DNA of 64,000 nt from Icerya purchasi. Taxonomy: Eukaryota; Arthropoda; Insecta; Hemiptera; Monophlebidae. Of the stretch, positions 24,801 through 33,469 are shown in pieces. The DNA lies in assembly GCA_039619475.1 (NCBI GenBank), contig CM077116.1:7922501-7986500 (forward strand), written 5' to 3'. The position numbers and the translations under genes were made by a program. The notes under the pieces are model-generated. The model did no database searches, was not told the DNA's origin, and saw only the letters and a list, made by a program, of their open reading frames with translations. Every line of letters begins with the position of its first letter. Positions within the stretch are counted from its first letter, which is position 1.

Positions 24801-27800
24801 CAACTAATGAGAATGTAGTGTATTCATATATCCCGTTTGTCTTATTTTAATAAATTAAAAATGAAATAACCGGCCGAATGTGCACTGTCTTTGACTGAAA
24901 AATAATGTACACTGAGAAAGAAATGATTTATTTAGAAGTTAAAATTACAAACTCTGGAGGGAAGAGAAGATGGACCAGAGAAAACTGACATTCATAAATT
25001 GAATAAAATCTGAAAAGATCGTGGCATAGATAAATGGATAAAAGTGAAGATTGTGAAAACCTTAGTTTGCCCCATAATTACGTTTGATGCAAAATCCTTG
25101 ATGATACTAAAGCCGCTGATGTGAAAAAATCAGTGCTTTGAAATATTTACGTGAAGATGATTGCTCGGAATACGATAGATGGAACAAATCAATCCCGATG
25201 AAACAAATAAAGATTGGTTTTGAAATAATTCGGGCATATGTTAAGGAAGCTATTACAGAAATTAATGATCTGGGGGAAAATTTAAAAGAACCCCCCCGAA
25301 ATCTGTCAATGTATTGAGGCAATGTTTTAAGACTACACTGCAAAATTTTTGGAAATAAAATAGATTTCAGACCATCCGAAAGTTACTATAACCATTAAAT
25401 TTTAAGTAATAAACCGTTTATAGATTGTTTTTTTCAATTTCAGAAATACGAGTATGATAATAACGTTAATTGTTTTTTGTTTTTTCAGTTTTATTTTCTT
25501 CCTTATTTCATCTGTAATTTTATTATAAATAAATAAATTTAAAAAATATTAACAAGTGAAATATAATAAAAAATAAATAAAAATAAAAATTTAGTAAACT
25601 TTGAGAATTGCGCTGAAAACGTCGGAACATAAAGTTATGTTTAACTTAAACAATAGACAATTTCATACTCCTAAAAAGGTGTTTTACAAAATACTGGAAT
25701 ATTAATACGGACACTTCTACCAAAGCATCTTGTGATTATCATCTGTATCCTCCCTTTTTTAATACTGATTTCCATCAATCATCGCAGACTTTAACTTCTT
25801 TATTTTCTCACCCAAAAATGGGGTAGATGGGTACTACATTTTTGTAATACAGATGTAGGTAGCAAATTCATAGCAATTTTATATACAACGCAGATGTACG
25901 CAATTCCGCGCCTGATAATGAGTGCAATTAAAGTGCGTATGTCAATATTCACGTACATATGACGGACTGCGATTATTAGCAATAATTTACTTTAATAATT
26001 TTTATTCGTTCCGGCTAGACTTCGATAACTGAAAACTCTGTGTAGTAGTCCCATCGTAGTAACTAAATTCGGCTGTCATTCGCTGTTAAAATTAAATTAT
26101 TGAATTGTTATGTATTATGTATTTCAATAATTTTTCAATTTCCTTTGTGTTGTATTTCAATATATTTTTTTGTTTTTTTTTTATTACAATTCGCTGATGT
26201 ATGTTTTTTTATATTCGCAAGCATGAAAAACCTTTTTTTTAAATATACTTCGTGTTCACTTTTTATAAAATACATTTTTATCTTAAAATCGAATTTCACG
26301 TTAAAAAATAGTAGAAAACAAGAAACTCTACTCATAAACTAAAGATAAAAACGACCCGGGTCTCTTCAATTACATTCCTTCATAAATCACGGGTGTATAC
26401 TGACATTTTATCCACAGTTTGCCAAATATTCTATTATAAGGCATGGCCTCAGTTTCACTTTCTCATTCTTACGAAGTTTCCAACGTTCTTATTTATTTCG
26501 TTTTTTAGTCGTTATTTTTAATGACCTTCATTGCATTTTACGTTCGGTTGTTTCAGATGTACTTTGAAGTTTTCTAATTAGATATTGTGTTTGCCACTCA
26601 TATACCAAATGTGGCATTATCGCTGAATGCGACATTTTATTCTTCGTTGTTATTCATAGTCAACTTTTGAAAATCAATTTAAGCAACTAGTATTTTCTCC
26701 GTACTAAACCGGTTTTCCTATTTACTTCGTTGAAAAGATATTTCATCGAAATATACCCACCACTTCATAATGCTTACGTCAAAATGAAAGAAACTTCTCT
26801 TTATTGATGGCTTTGATAGATTTACACTTCGAAACTTTACGCAACAATATTCAATTTATTATTTTCTTTTCCACTTCAATTTATATAATACCTTTTTGTT
26901 GATAGCAAACGTTTGTATAGATAGCGGCTATTTATCGGTATTTAGTAATTTCCCGAATTTTGTTTCTTAAACTTTCTGAAACGCACAAATATTTTATTCG
27001 CCCCATAGATTTCTAGTTACTGAACTGGTTAATCACCACAGATTGTATAAATAGCATAATGAGTAAAATATGACTAGGAATTACACGCTGCAGTTTTTAT
27101 ACTCACTAACAAAGATTCCTCCATTTTTTTAATAGACATAATTGCTCGTTTTTATACAACAATATTCTGAGCAAAACGCAAAACAGTGTAACCCAATCAC
27201 ATATCATTAATGTATATTTTTTCTGCATTTTCTTTTAACTTTAAATGCATCTTTCATATTTATTCTAAGAAAGTTACACTTGTTTATCAAGAATCATATA
27301 GTTTTCATTTTATAATTTTTATACTTATAAATAAAATCTTATCTGTTTTTCTCTCTTCTTGGTTCAACACCCGTTTGCGCATCGGACTTTATCAGAATTC
27401 ACTATCAAGCGAATTACTACATACGTGAGCGTAAAACGGTGAACATTAATGGTCACACAGGAATTTAGAGAAGTACCGAAAAAGGTGGTTTTGTAAGGAC
27501 AGGTGTTTTCAATAAATACAGAAATTTAGTTTTACTCGGAATTCATAAATTGTCTGTGCATATTTCGAGACGTTAACTAGCTTACTGTTAAGTAGCTCCG
27601 GTATTCATTTACAACCATATTTCCTATCATCGTAGAAAAGTTTATTTTTAATGTCAACTATCGGTGGTTTCACTTCGACGTTTATCGCTTGAAAAAAAAA
27701 AAGTTATCTCGCGAGTATCTCGTACTACTAAAAATATAATGGTAAATAGTCACAGAAACGAAAATGACATTACTGACATGCGATGAAAGAAATAATTTCG

Positions 27801-30800
27801 CTTCCTTAAATTTCCAAATGTTTTAAAAAAATACGTATCGACTTACCAGCTGTTTCTTTCGGCGTGTCTTTTTGAGGAAGTTGTTGAAATGTAGGAGGCG
27901 GCATGTCAGTTTCTGAATGAAGACCATCAGATTCATTGTTATCTGGTGCTGATGATTTTATCTTATCTTCATCCAAAGTTTGTTTTTTAATTAATTTTTG
28001 CGATTTACCATTCCGAGGTATATTCAAGTTTATCTAAAATGAGAAAAAAGAAAGTAGAAAATTTTGTCCTAAAAATTTTACACGTAAAAAAAAAATAAAG
28101 ACACTTTATAATAATATCAGAATACCTGTTTTAATACTTCTTCGAAATTTGTACTTTTGCCGCTGATTTTTTTCTCGTACGATAAAAAACTTATATGAGA
28201 ACTATTTACAAATTCTTTTGTACTAATAACAGGAGCGATAATATTTACTCCTTCTTTCGGAGCGACTCTTAATAGTGATATGTCCTCATCCAACAAACTC
28301 GGCATCTTATCGGACCCAGATGGAACTGGTGGAACTTTAGGTTTCTAGTTTAGTGCTAAGGAAGATATGAGTACATGTCTGGTTTTTATTACTGAACACG
28401 TGTTAGTAGCAGACTTGCATAGCGCTTGTCACAGAAATTCAATGTATTCATAACTATGTACACAAATTTAGAAAAAATTTCAAATACGCAGTTATCAGAG
28501 ACAGATTCAATATAAATAAATTTTTAGAAAGGTTCAAATCTATTTTTACGCTGGTTTTTGTAATTTTAACTTTCGTAATGTTCGAATAAATTTTATCCAA
28601 TTTAATAAATGCTATAAAAATAAAATTGACAGTACAAAAAGTAACTATTATAATATGAACATATAACATTTCAATGAAAATATGGCGCTTATGTTTCCGG
28701 CTGCGCATGCTTACATTAATATAAATTTGCACGTAATGATTTTAAGTCAATTACTTTTTGCCATTTAGAATTTTTAAATATATTTTTATATATGGAAAAT
28801 GACTTTATTGGCATACAATATCGTTTTGAAAATGGTTTACAAAATAACAACTGAAAAACATTTTATGAACAAAATTTTTAAATCTATTTCAGTTTAAGTA
28901 GTTCCTGCAAATTTACAACCCCCAACTTAGCGGAACTCGAGTGTTTATACACTCTCGTAATGTTATTAAAAATCTAACTGCATCCCCGGTTTGCTGAAAT
29001 AAAAATAATTTTTATGTAATTTTACAATAAATTAGAGAACTTTAGTAAAGTTTTTGTTTTAAATTCCCTTTGGAACAAAGTACAAAAGTCATATAACGGA
29101 ATACACATTCTATTAGAACAAATGAACATTCGAGTTCTTTTAAAGGATACAGTTTTCATTTCTAGTGGTTGCCATTTATGTTGCAGATATTCGAGAAGAG
29201 ATATAAGTTGACTATGAAGCGGTAGAGTGGTACGCACTCTAGGATTCATCGACAATGCTTGAATTCTAGACCACGTAAGATTATCTCGAGGTCTAAGTTC
29301 AACTAAAATTCTTGTCGGTAACTGAGTATCATCGAAACATTCTACAAATTAAATATAATGTTTTATACTTGACAACTGATAGTAAAAGTAAAATATTTAA
29401 CGAACAAAATAAGAAATTTTAAATTTACACACATCAAATTAATATATTATGTTACCTTCCATTTGATTTAATTTACGTAAGGCGCGACATACTGGTGTCT
29501 TTATACGGATCGTTCGACCTCTAACTCGTATCTGAGTAGCTCCTAAATAGATCAGTTCATTCAATTTAATCGCATATTTTTCGCTGAAAAATCCCATTTT
29601 TTTCCGGAATTCACCAAAATTTATCAACGCGTACAATTCTTGCGTCACTTTATTTACATCTAAAAATTTATAGCATCACTTGAGAAACTGTAATTTGTTT
29701 TAAAACAAATAACAAAAACTTTTAAATTATAACAAATATATCCTTACATACCAGTTATTTCAATAATTCTTTTTCTACATTCCGATTCCATTAACTTCAC
29801 ATAAAATATCATTTAATACACTTTCGTTTTTAATATAATATACACTTTAAAATATTACAATGTATATTTTACTGACGACATATATAAGAACAAATTTAAG
29901 CATACCTAACAATTTAAATGTCTATTACTTCTTTTTTTTTAAAAATATTAAAATTCAAATACAGAAATGAAAAAAATATTAAAGCTAATCACCTGGAGGA
30001 AATTTGACATATTTCGATATTTTATTCCACGTTCTATAATAAAAATGGCGAGCTTGATCTTTATTTTTCGAAACATTTCGACTGATACCTCTTTTTTTTC
30101 GTTTATTATTCATGTAAGTTTCTATTGAAACGTAATCTTTTCCATATTCATTCAGCGCTTTAAAGAATACATTTTTATCTTCCGATGACCATAAACCATT
30201 GATCCGTTTCGTGGTACCAGATTTTTGATCGCTATTTTTCACTTCAACGATTTTATCTGGTTTTAAAATAAAATAAAATACGAAAGATAATTTAATAAAA
30301 TGCAGTCGTAAAATTAACACTTAAAAGTAAAAAAAAACTTTATTGACCCAATTTGTTTTTTACAAAATGTACATAAATGAAAAACGGGTTTCTTAAGTTC
30401 TTCTGATGAGTATTGGTCGATTTTGAAATCAAACGATTGACTGTTCAACTTCATAAACTAAAGTAGTCTTTCACTAACATTCATTTAAACGTACACTATG
30501 CTAAAACGGTTGTACGCGGTTAATTTTAAAAGTATTAACATATACTTCATACTCAGGTTCCACTACTTAATGTACTTTGCATCGGTCTATTAAAAGTTAA
30601 CATACATGTGTTTTAAAATTGTAAATTAAATATTATTTAAACAAAAAAGTTATCATTTTTGTAATGTAGTTTTTCAGAATGACAAGAAATCCATTAAATT
30701 CCTGATTAAATGGAAATTTACAGAGTAAATTAATAATTAAGTTGACTAAATTACCTTTTTTATCTTGTGATTTTTCTTGATTAGATGCATTCTGCGAATC

Positions 30801-30932
30801 TAGACGCAGTTTTTTTGAAACTCGCGCACTAGTACGTAAAGGAGTTGGAAGCGTCTTATCATTTCCATGATGAGTCACAGACCCTAAAATTTCTTCCTCT
30901 ATATCATTTTCTTCATTATTATTTTCAATCAT
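9808..30932 (-). CDS. crm: cramped-like protein (CRAMP1/crm orthologue), 15 coding exons
   Basis: Cramped proteins are nuclear chromatin factors. Drosophila crm behaves as a Polycomb-group gene and is linked to histone gene control, and vertebrate CRAMP1 is reported to support linker-histone expression. Exons (all minus): 30755-30932, 29993-30256, 29456-29659, 29151-29341, 28126-28344, 27847-28033, 23617-23822, 22492-22623, 20439-20543, 19449-19623, 18412-18522, 16426-16557, 11472-11560, 9973-10077, 9808-9876. They sum to 2367 nt: 788 codons plus TAA, with every junction in phase and GT-AG. The start is the first ATG after an in-frame TAA four codons upstream. Seen: acidic N-terminus (1-30), SANT domain (about 81-143), the conserved block after SANT (about 148-275), GWTIKNAETLRIGDLYLMFG (around the 483/484 junction), a basic patch with LGRQRRPGHRQKSVLSRMLP (in 563-620), and a Ser/Glu-rich C-terminus. 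It is shorter than fly or human cramped. The exon 4 donor is weak and a microexon may be missing. Confidence 0.93.
9973..10077 (-). CDS. crm: cramped exon 14
   Basis: Codes for LSNSSFNSLLAELDHAANQL and RGSASTEDSISFSDT. Acceptor ATGTTATAG, strong donor ACT|GTAAGT. The SLLAELDHAANQL helix-like motif lies where human CRAMP1 has its C-terminal ISRFNDLAQEL-type segment. Confidence 0.87.
10690..10891 (+). mobile_element. I-like LINE (family 1) 3'-end fragment in cramped intron 13
   Basis: In the plus frame it reads LGLPTPYNASFILSFPSPT, near identical in pattern to the copies at 32632-33140 and 53262-53965 (minus). After a non-homologous stretch it ends GGGTAATGCCCCCGGCC...CCCCCCC followed by A-run, the family's 3' tail. 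It is antisense to cramped and severely 5'-truncated. Confidence 0.75.
11472..11560 (-). CDS. crm: cramped exon 13
   Basis: Codes for LTSPTITSENINELLGELNQ and SSPHFSSLE. Acceptor TTTTTTTTTGCG...TTGCAG (strong pyrimidine tract), donor CTTGAG|GTATAT. Phase 1 in, phase 0 out. Confidence 0.85.
12178..12272. repeat. Inverted repeat, 31-bp arms, in cramped intron 12
   Basis: ATATAAGAACAAAATAAATT (12178-12210) is repeated in reverse complement at 12241-12272 with about 30 bp between. Both arms sit in AT-rich sequence. Probably a MITE-like foldback remnant. Confidence 0.65.
12412..12580. repeat. Imperfect AT-rich inverted repeat in cramped intron 12
   Basis: AATTAATGAATTATAAATAT at the inner side of the left arm (12412-12457) pairs with ATATTTATAATTCATTAATT in the right arm (12526-12580), and the similarity extends with gaps. 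AT-rich, so part of the match could be chance. Confidence 0.5.
12581..14269. other. Intron 12 interior, no element identified
   Basis: AT-rich intron. A slightly GC-richer part (13220-14170) contains overlapping short frames on both strands and repeated AAAATTTT-type words. It may be an old unknown repeat. No protein family was recognised. Confidence 0.35.
14270..14789 (+). mobile_element. I-like LINE (family 1) 3' end in cramped intron 12
   Basis: The plus frame contains FWFDKYPSLFSNLALHYLLM, then QPWFLSIPFSRRSTIILAFI. These align with WQDTYPSLFSNRHSHYRFI and WFHSIPFSRRSSIVSLIRL of the copy at 32632-33140, and a SLGSWPADSL-type region follows. It ends in a CCAAG...GAGCCCCCTCC tail and A-run (14780-14789). 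Truncated, frameshifted and antisense to cramped. Confidence 0.85.
14790..16425. other. Intron 12 (5' part), nothing recognised
   Basis: AT-rich intron between the LINE fragment and exon 12. It has a short alternating CG/CA tract at 16022-16050 but no coding frame or repeat family that I recognise. Confidence 0.4.
16426..16557 (-). CDS. crm: cramped exon 12
   Basis: Codes for VSTAVGDTFLDHDDDTRFSR, LSNASSLTRFIERTLANLKS and ANKD. Acceptor CTTTTTTACAG, donor GATG|GTAAAA, phase 1 at both ends. It falls where the family has its Ser-rich C-terminal segments. Confidence 0.85.
16558..18411. other. Intron 11, nothing recognised
   Basis: AT-rich, with a (CA)n tract at 16866-16880. The plus-strand frames at 17593-17829 and 17929-18147 have no known motif and are probably chance. 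Confidence 0.4.
18412..18522 (-). CDS. crm: cramped exon 11
   Basis: Codes for TAVEKSNNRQNGDENCAIRD and ILDANVSSSNINHKEQ. Acceptor TTATGATGCAG, donor CAAG|GTATCT. Both phases agree with the neighbouring exons. The segment is polar and probably disordered. Confidence 0.82.
19449..19623 (-). CDS. crm: cramped exon 10, basic patch
   Basis: Codes for LQPRYLGRQRRPGHRQKSVL and SRMLPTFSNQN, equivalent to the basic RNRHLRKPLVVQRTLLPR region of vertebrate CRAMP1. It ends TVNEQN. Acceptor TTGTTTATTAG, donor AACA|GTGAGT. Phase 0 in, phase 1 out. Confidence 0.9.
19851..20190 (+). mobile_element. tRNA-derived SINE, family 1, copy C, in cramped intron 9
   Basis: Starts GTGATAGCTTAGTTGCTAGA (A box) with a B box, AGTTCGATCCCAGGCG, about 15 bp closer to it than in copy B, so part of the head is deleted. 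The body shares GGAAGGCAATG, ACATATACCATTACATGC, GCGCGATAAATTAAACATTT and ACAATCAGTTCTAAGTATAG with the other copies. It is antisense to cramped. The 3' part past about 20110 diverges. Confidence 0.82.
20439..20543 (-). CDS. crm: cramped exon 9
   Basis: 35 codons rich in Gln and Glu (VQEGDVRLQEPSFVQQDQRE). Acceptor TATTTTTAG|AAT and strong donor TCT|GTAAGTGC, phase 0. The open frame between good splice sites is the main evidence. Confidence 0.82.
20657..20698 (-). CDS. crm: Possible 42-nt cramped microexon
   Basis: Between an AG (CTGTAAAG|ATG) and a donor (CAGCAG|GTTGTT), the phase-0 frame is open for 14 codons: MKPGICNNSVPDQQ. It would insert cleanly between exons 8 and 9. The upstream pyrimidine tract is poor and the residues have no family match I can recall, so this may be chance. 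It is left out of the 788-codon model. Confidence 0.3.
21039..21594. repeat. Long inverted repeat (224-bp arms, about 98% identical) in cramped intron 8
   Basis: Left arm 21039-21262, right arm 21372-21594, loop 21263-21371 (109 bp). I see about five mismatches over the arms (for example TTGTCGGTC / TTGTCCGTC and AAGACAGAG / AAGATAGAG). The arms start AAAGCCATAGGAAATGCG and end GCAGAGAAGAAATAGTT at the loop. No target-site duplication or classical transposon ends are evident. Transcribed with the cramped pre-mRNA, it would form a double-stranded hairpin of over 220 bp. Confidence 0.93.
21520..21822 (-). pseudogene. Decayed open frame next to and inside the hairpin arm, unknown
   Basis: On the minus strand a frame from 21822 reads HRNLYSKIDNIIRFLRKKYV and so on to a stop at 21622. 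It then continues in the same frame as SFDDCKAIGNAFKEYRSRKR into the right arm before another stop. The composition looks protein-like (Lys/Arg/Ile-rich, few low-complexity runs). I do not recognise the family. It could be a transposon remnant or the source gene of the hairpin. Confidence 0.3.
22492..22623 (-). CDS. crm: cramped exon 8
   Basis: Begins FGTDSKLQLEYWWEDS, the continuation of the exon 7 motif (family: LYLM.G.PSKLQLEYDW), then TISSMLQKLISVAQTVFAED. Acceptor TTGTTATTTCAG, donor AAAAAG|GTAACT. Phase 0 at both ends. Confidence 0.93.
23617..23822 (-). CDS. crm: cramped exon 7, GW...LYLM block
   Basis: Acidic stretch (VSDEIEDNN ... EKEDEDVDNH), then SKAKAGWTIKNAETLRIGDL ending in YLM. 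This matches the family's EGWNL..SESLTL.EVYLM motif. Acceptor CGTTTTTTTAG, donor TTAATG|GTATTT. A perfect donor, CAG|GTAAGT, lies 19 bases into the exon (exon end 23803) and is in the same phase as the normal donor. See findings. Confidence 0.92.
23823..27846. other. cramped intron 6 (about 4 kb), one LINE fragment inside
   Basis: AT-rich intron. Besides the LINE fragment at 24950-25400, I see a diverged stretch at about 25840-26010 whose TGCGATTATTAGC words resemble the SINE body (uncertain). T-rich hydrophobic frames at 26100-26342 and 27210-27428 look like chance. Confidence 0.4.
24950..25400 (+). mobile_element. RTE-like LINE fragment in cramped intron 6
   Basis: The plus frame reads IKVKIVKTLVCPIITFDAKS and LMILKPL, then, after a frameshift, KKSVL.NIYVKMIARNT, equivalent to K.VKTLVWPI..YGAESW...K and KI.AFEMW.WRKML of endonuclease-RT proteins. 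It resembles the region at 1985-2555 in type. Several stops. It lies antisense to cramped. Confidence 0.65.
27847..28033 (-). CDS. crm: cramped exon 6
   Basis: Low-complexity polar segment (IPRNGKSQKLIKKQTLDEDK, then a Ser/Asp/Pro-rich part). Acceptor CATTTTAG and strong donor GCTG|GTAAGT. Probably a disordered linker. Confidence 0.85.
28126..28344 (-). CDS. crm: cramped exon 5
   Basis: Starts KPKVPPVPSGSDKMPSLLDE and continues DISLLRVAPKEGVNII. The phase-0 acceptor is ACTAAACTAG|AAACCT, and the upstream codon in this frame is the TAG of the splice site. Donor AAACAG|GTATT. Confidence 0.88.
29151..29341 (-). CDS. crm: cramped exon 4
   Basis: Codes for CFDDTQLPTRILVELRPRDN, then LTWSRIQALSMNPRVRTTLP and LHSQLISLLEYLQHKW, matching the family pattern L.P..N..W.RVQ....NPR.R....LH....SL.E.L..KW. 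Acceptor AATTTGTAG. The donor (AAAACT|GTATCC) is a poor consensus but is the only GT in the right phase before the frame's stop at 29022. The 3' edge is therefore the least certain junction of the gene. Confidence 0.85.
29456..29659 (-). CDS. crm: cramped exon 3, conserved block after SANT
   Basis: Codes for VTQELYALINFGEFRKKMG, KLNELIYLGATQIRVRGR and IKTPVCRALRKLN. This region matches the cramped family (ELY.LI.YGELRKK ... KLNELI..GAT.VR..GR..RIK.P.CRALKKL). Acceptor TTTTTAG|ATG, donor GAAG|GTAAC. Phase 1 at both ends. Confidence 0.95.
29993..30256 (-). CDS. crm: cramped exon 2, SANT domain
   Basis: Residues 60-147. Contains the SANT/Myb-like domain from W82 (LWSSEDKNVFFKALNEYGKD) to HFYYRTWNKISKYVKF. 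The KNKDQARHFYYRTWNKISKY segment is the hallmark of cramped rather than of other SANT proteins. The domain should bind chromatin or DNA. Acceptor TTAAAACCAG, donor CCAG|GTGATT, phase 1 at both ends. Confidence 0.95.
30755..30932 (-). CDS. crm: cramped exon 1 (start codon)
   Basis: Codes for residues 1-59 and one base of 60. It opens with an acidic stretch (IENNNEENDIEEEILG) and ends in a basic LRTSARVSKKLR patch and a Lys-rich tail. Donor AAAG|GTAA. An in-frame TAA lies four codons before the ATG, so translation should not start further upstream in this exon. No 5' UTR exon was identified. Confidence 0.85.
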
Positions 30933-32145
30933 ATTTTCGATATGTTACGTTTCAGCAAAATACTAAACAATGTAGAACTAATTTTAAGCACATAGCCATT
31001 AAATAAATTTCTATACTTCCGTACCATAAGTAATAAAAACTTCAACAAAAATGATTTTAGATTTAAGGCATTATATAATATATACATATACATAAAAAAA
31101 CACATATAAAAATTAAAAAACTAACCATTTATATTGACAAAACTTTCAAAATAATTCTGAATAATCGACAGTAAATTATAACTGTAACTGACCTATCTGG
31201 CTCCAAAGAGACAGAACAATTCCGATAACATTAAACTACATAAACGCTTGTAAACATCAATCGTACTTGGAATTAAACATTGAATTTATGAATTAAAATT
31301 AATGAAATAACTTCCCAACATCAAAAAAAGAAAAACCATCTACAGGAAACATATATGCATGAAAAATACAAGCGCCATGACAGTGTTACATTCTATCGAA
31401 CGTATGAACTAGAATATACTCACTGATGAAAAGGCTCTTTACATTCAGATTTAAATTAAAATTTTCCTTATCATTAAAAGGAAATTCAGTTGTTAAACAG
31501 ATTATTTCGGATCGCACTAATGAATTTTTATAGAATCATAATACACAAAAAACTATTGAAAACTACTAAAACTAAAACTTTCATAGCACGTGATTAAATT
31601 TTAACAAAACTTTTTACTACATTCTGTTAAAATTATATATACATTACTTATAAAGTACTTACTGTTCAAAAAGTTAACAAACATAGGTTAGACAGTTGCA
31701 AAAAATAAGTATAAACAAACAAAAACAAACCTATTTTCATTAATTTAGGAATATTTACCAAGGACGTAATGATAGAACTTCATTCGCAACAGTGTTGACA
31801 TTTTCATTAAATGAATATTTTTACATTTAAATTGAAATAGAATATTAAAAAAATTGTTCATTGATGATCATTAATATAACATATTTACATCTTGTCAGAC
31901 AGTTCAAAACAACTTAATAACAATTTCTTTCTAATCAAATTAAGTTGTAACTATTTGGCGAAGATTAAAACTATAATAAAAAAATCCGAACTATTAATAT
32001 ATAGTAATAAAATTTTGAATGGATTTTTTTCTAAGACTTGTACATCGTTATAACTTCCAATTTATTCTGTCTTCAGTATAGAAATACATAATTTTACATG
32101 TCGCCCAACTGATTGAAAATAACGGCACAAATCCCTTCCCATTTG
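30933..32145. other. Upstream region of cramped, no promoter motif identified
   Basis: AT-rich, no other gene. The cramped promoter and any 5' UTR exon must lie here, but no TATA box or initiator stands out against the background. Confidence 0.4.
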
Positions 32146-32533
32146 CAGGGCCACATCTGAGGGGGTGTTTTCAGGGTTCAGTCATCCCCCGAAATGTCTG
32201 CGAAATAATAACTGCTTGAATTAAATGAACTGAAATTCAGAATAAATTTATTTCTTTTCAATTTTTGACAAAAGAAAAAAAAAATCGAAATTTGTATGAA
32301 TTCTATGGAAACGACTATTTTTTATTTGTTTTTATTATAGTGTTCAAATATTGAATATACAATAATTGATTACAAGGCTTTAGTGTACTATTTATAAATA
32401 AATATATTTCATGATAACACACTCACACACGCGCGCGTACACACACACACACCACACACACATACACATATATATATATTCATAAAAATATTTTCGTAAC
32501 CCCTCCTGAAATTTCGGTTTAGATACGGACCTG
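32146..32533. mobile_element. Non-autonomous hAT-like MITE (388 bp)
   Basis: Ends are CAGGGCCACATCT (left) and, in reverse complement, CAGGTCCGTATCT (right), a 13-bp TIR with three mismatches and the CAGG start common in hAT elements. Flanking 8-mers CCCATTTG and CTCAATTG match at 6 of 8 positions, as for an old 8-bp target-site duplication. The inside is AT-rich and non-coding and carries a CA/CG microsatellite. Confidence 0.65.
32420..32480. repeat. (AC)n/(AT)n microsatellite inside the MITE
   Basis: ACACACTCACACACGCGCGC, then an AC run, then ATATATATATA. A simple-sequence expansion within the hAT-like element. Confidence 0.9.
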
Positions 32534-32631
32534 CTCAATTGTATGCATTACTCATGTTTGTTTTTCCCAGAAAGACCTATTTAAAAAAAAAATGGTAAAT
32601 AACATTTATTTTACCAAATTACCTGGCTTAT

Positions 32632-33140
32632 CTTTTTTTTTTTTTTTTTTTTTGTGGGCGCGCCAGCGGCATTGACCCAACAACAAGAAAACTAAGCTAA
32701 GAAATTAAATAACTAAGCGGTCCGAAATGGATGCAACAAAGGACAGTAGTGCGGACACCACAGAAGATGAAGGAAAGGAGAGGATAAAGGAAGAGTTATA
32801 GGGAGTAGGGAAACCTAATGACAGGAGCTGACTGTATAAAAGGGAGCGTTCGTTACGAAGAGCAGGACACTCAAAGAAAATGTGATTTGCATCACATGTA
32901 CGAGGAGGATCACAATCGTGGAGAGAACAATCAGGAGAAGGGAATAGAGCAAATCGAAAGCGAGAGGAAGGGAGGAGAGAATGATTGATCCGGAGACGAA
33001 TTAGGGAGACAATAGAAGAGCGACGACTGAAAGGAATAGAATGGAACCAAGACAGTGAACGAGGAATTAGCTGAATGAAACGGTAATGAGAATGACGATT
33101 AGAAAATAGGGAGGGATAAGTATCCTGCCAAAGTCTGGTA
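32632..33140 (-). mobile_element. I-like LINE (family 1), 3' end with poly(A)
   Basis: On the minus strand the frame is open for about 150 codons: WQDTYPSLFSNRHSHYRF, WFHSIPFSRRSSIVSLIR, CSLHDCDPPRTCDANHIFFE, CPALRNERSLLYSQLLSLGF, ending VASISDRLVI and a stop. The C-x...C-D-A-x-H-x-x-x-x-C pattern is the terminal zinc-like motif of I-clade LINE ORF2. The 3' end is GGGTCAATGCCGCTGGCGCG plus CCCAC and an A-run (seen as T-run 32633-32654). Only the last 0.5 kb or so is present. Confidence 0.88.
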
Positions 33141-33469
33141 TGATTGGAGGTGGATCACTAGATATAATTAAATTGATGTTTTATTTTTTTCCCAATTTTT
33201 ATGAATGGTAAAAGTATTGAGAAATAAATAAATAAAAGATTTCTGAAATGGAAAAGAAATATTTCTTTTGAAAAATAAATCACCCCTTAAGGGAGTGATC
33301 TGAGCTATTAATATCTTAAGTTTTTACTTTAAATAATCAATACTCAACTATTATTATATGACCTGTTTTAAACTTAGACCGATGACAAGTCTCAGTATTT
33401 AACAAAAATATTACTATTAATTAAGCAATAATGTTTTACAAATAGTTATATAATCAAATCGAGAGGATA
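33141..33469. other. Short spacer with a perfect small stem-loop
   Basis: AT-rich. ATCACCCCTTAAGGGAGTGAT at 33279-33299 can fold back on itself. No coding content. Confidence 0.4.

Noticed and set aside
25840..26010. A fourth, reversed copy of SINE family 1.
   Set aside because: Only short words such as GATTATTAGC match, with no A or B box and no tail.
29754..29793. A possible exon in cramped intron 2, with ATGGAATCGGAATG and a strong GTATGT donor on the minus strand.
   Set aside because: No upstream acceptor gives an open frame in phase with exon 2, while exons 2 and 3 join perfectly without it.
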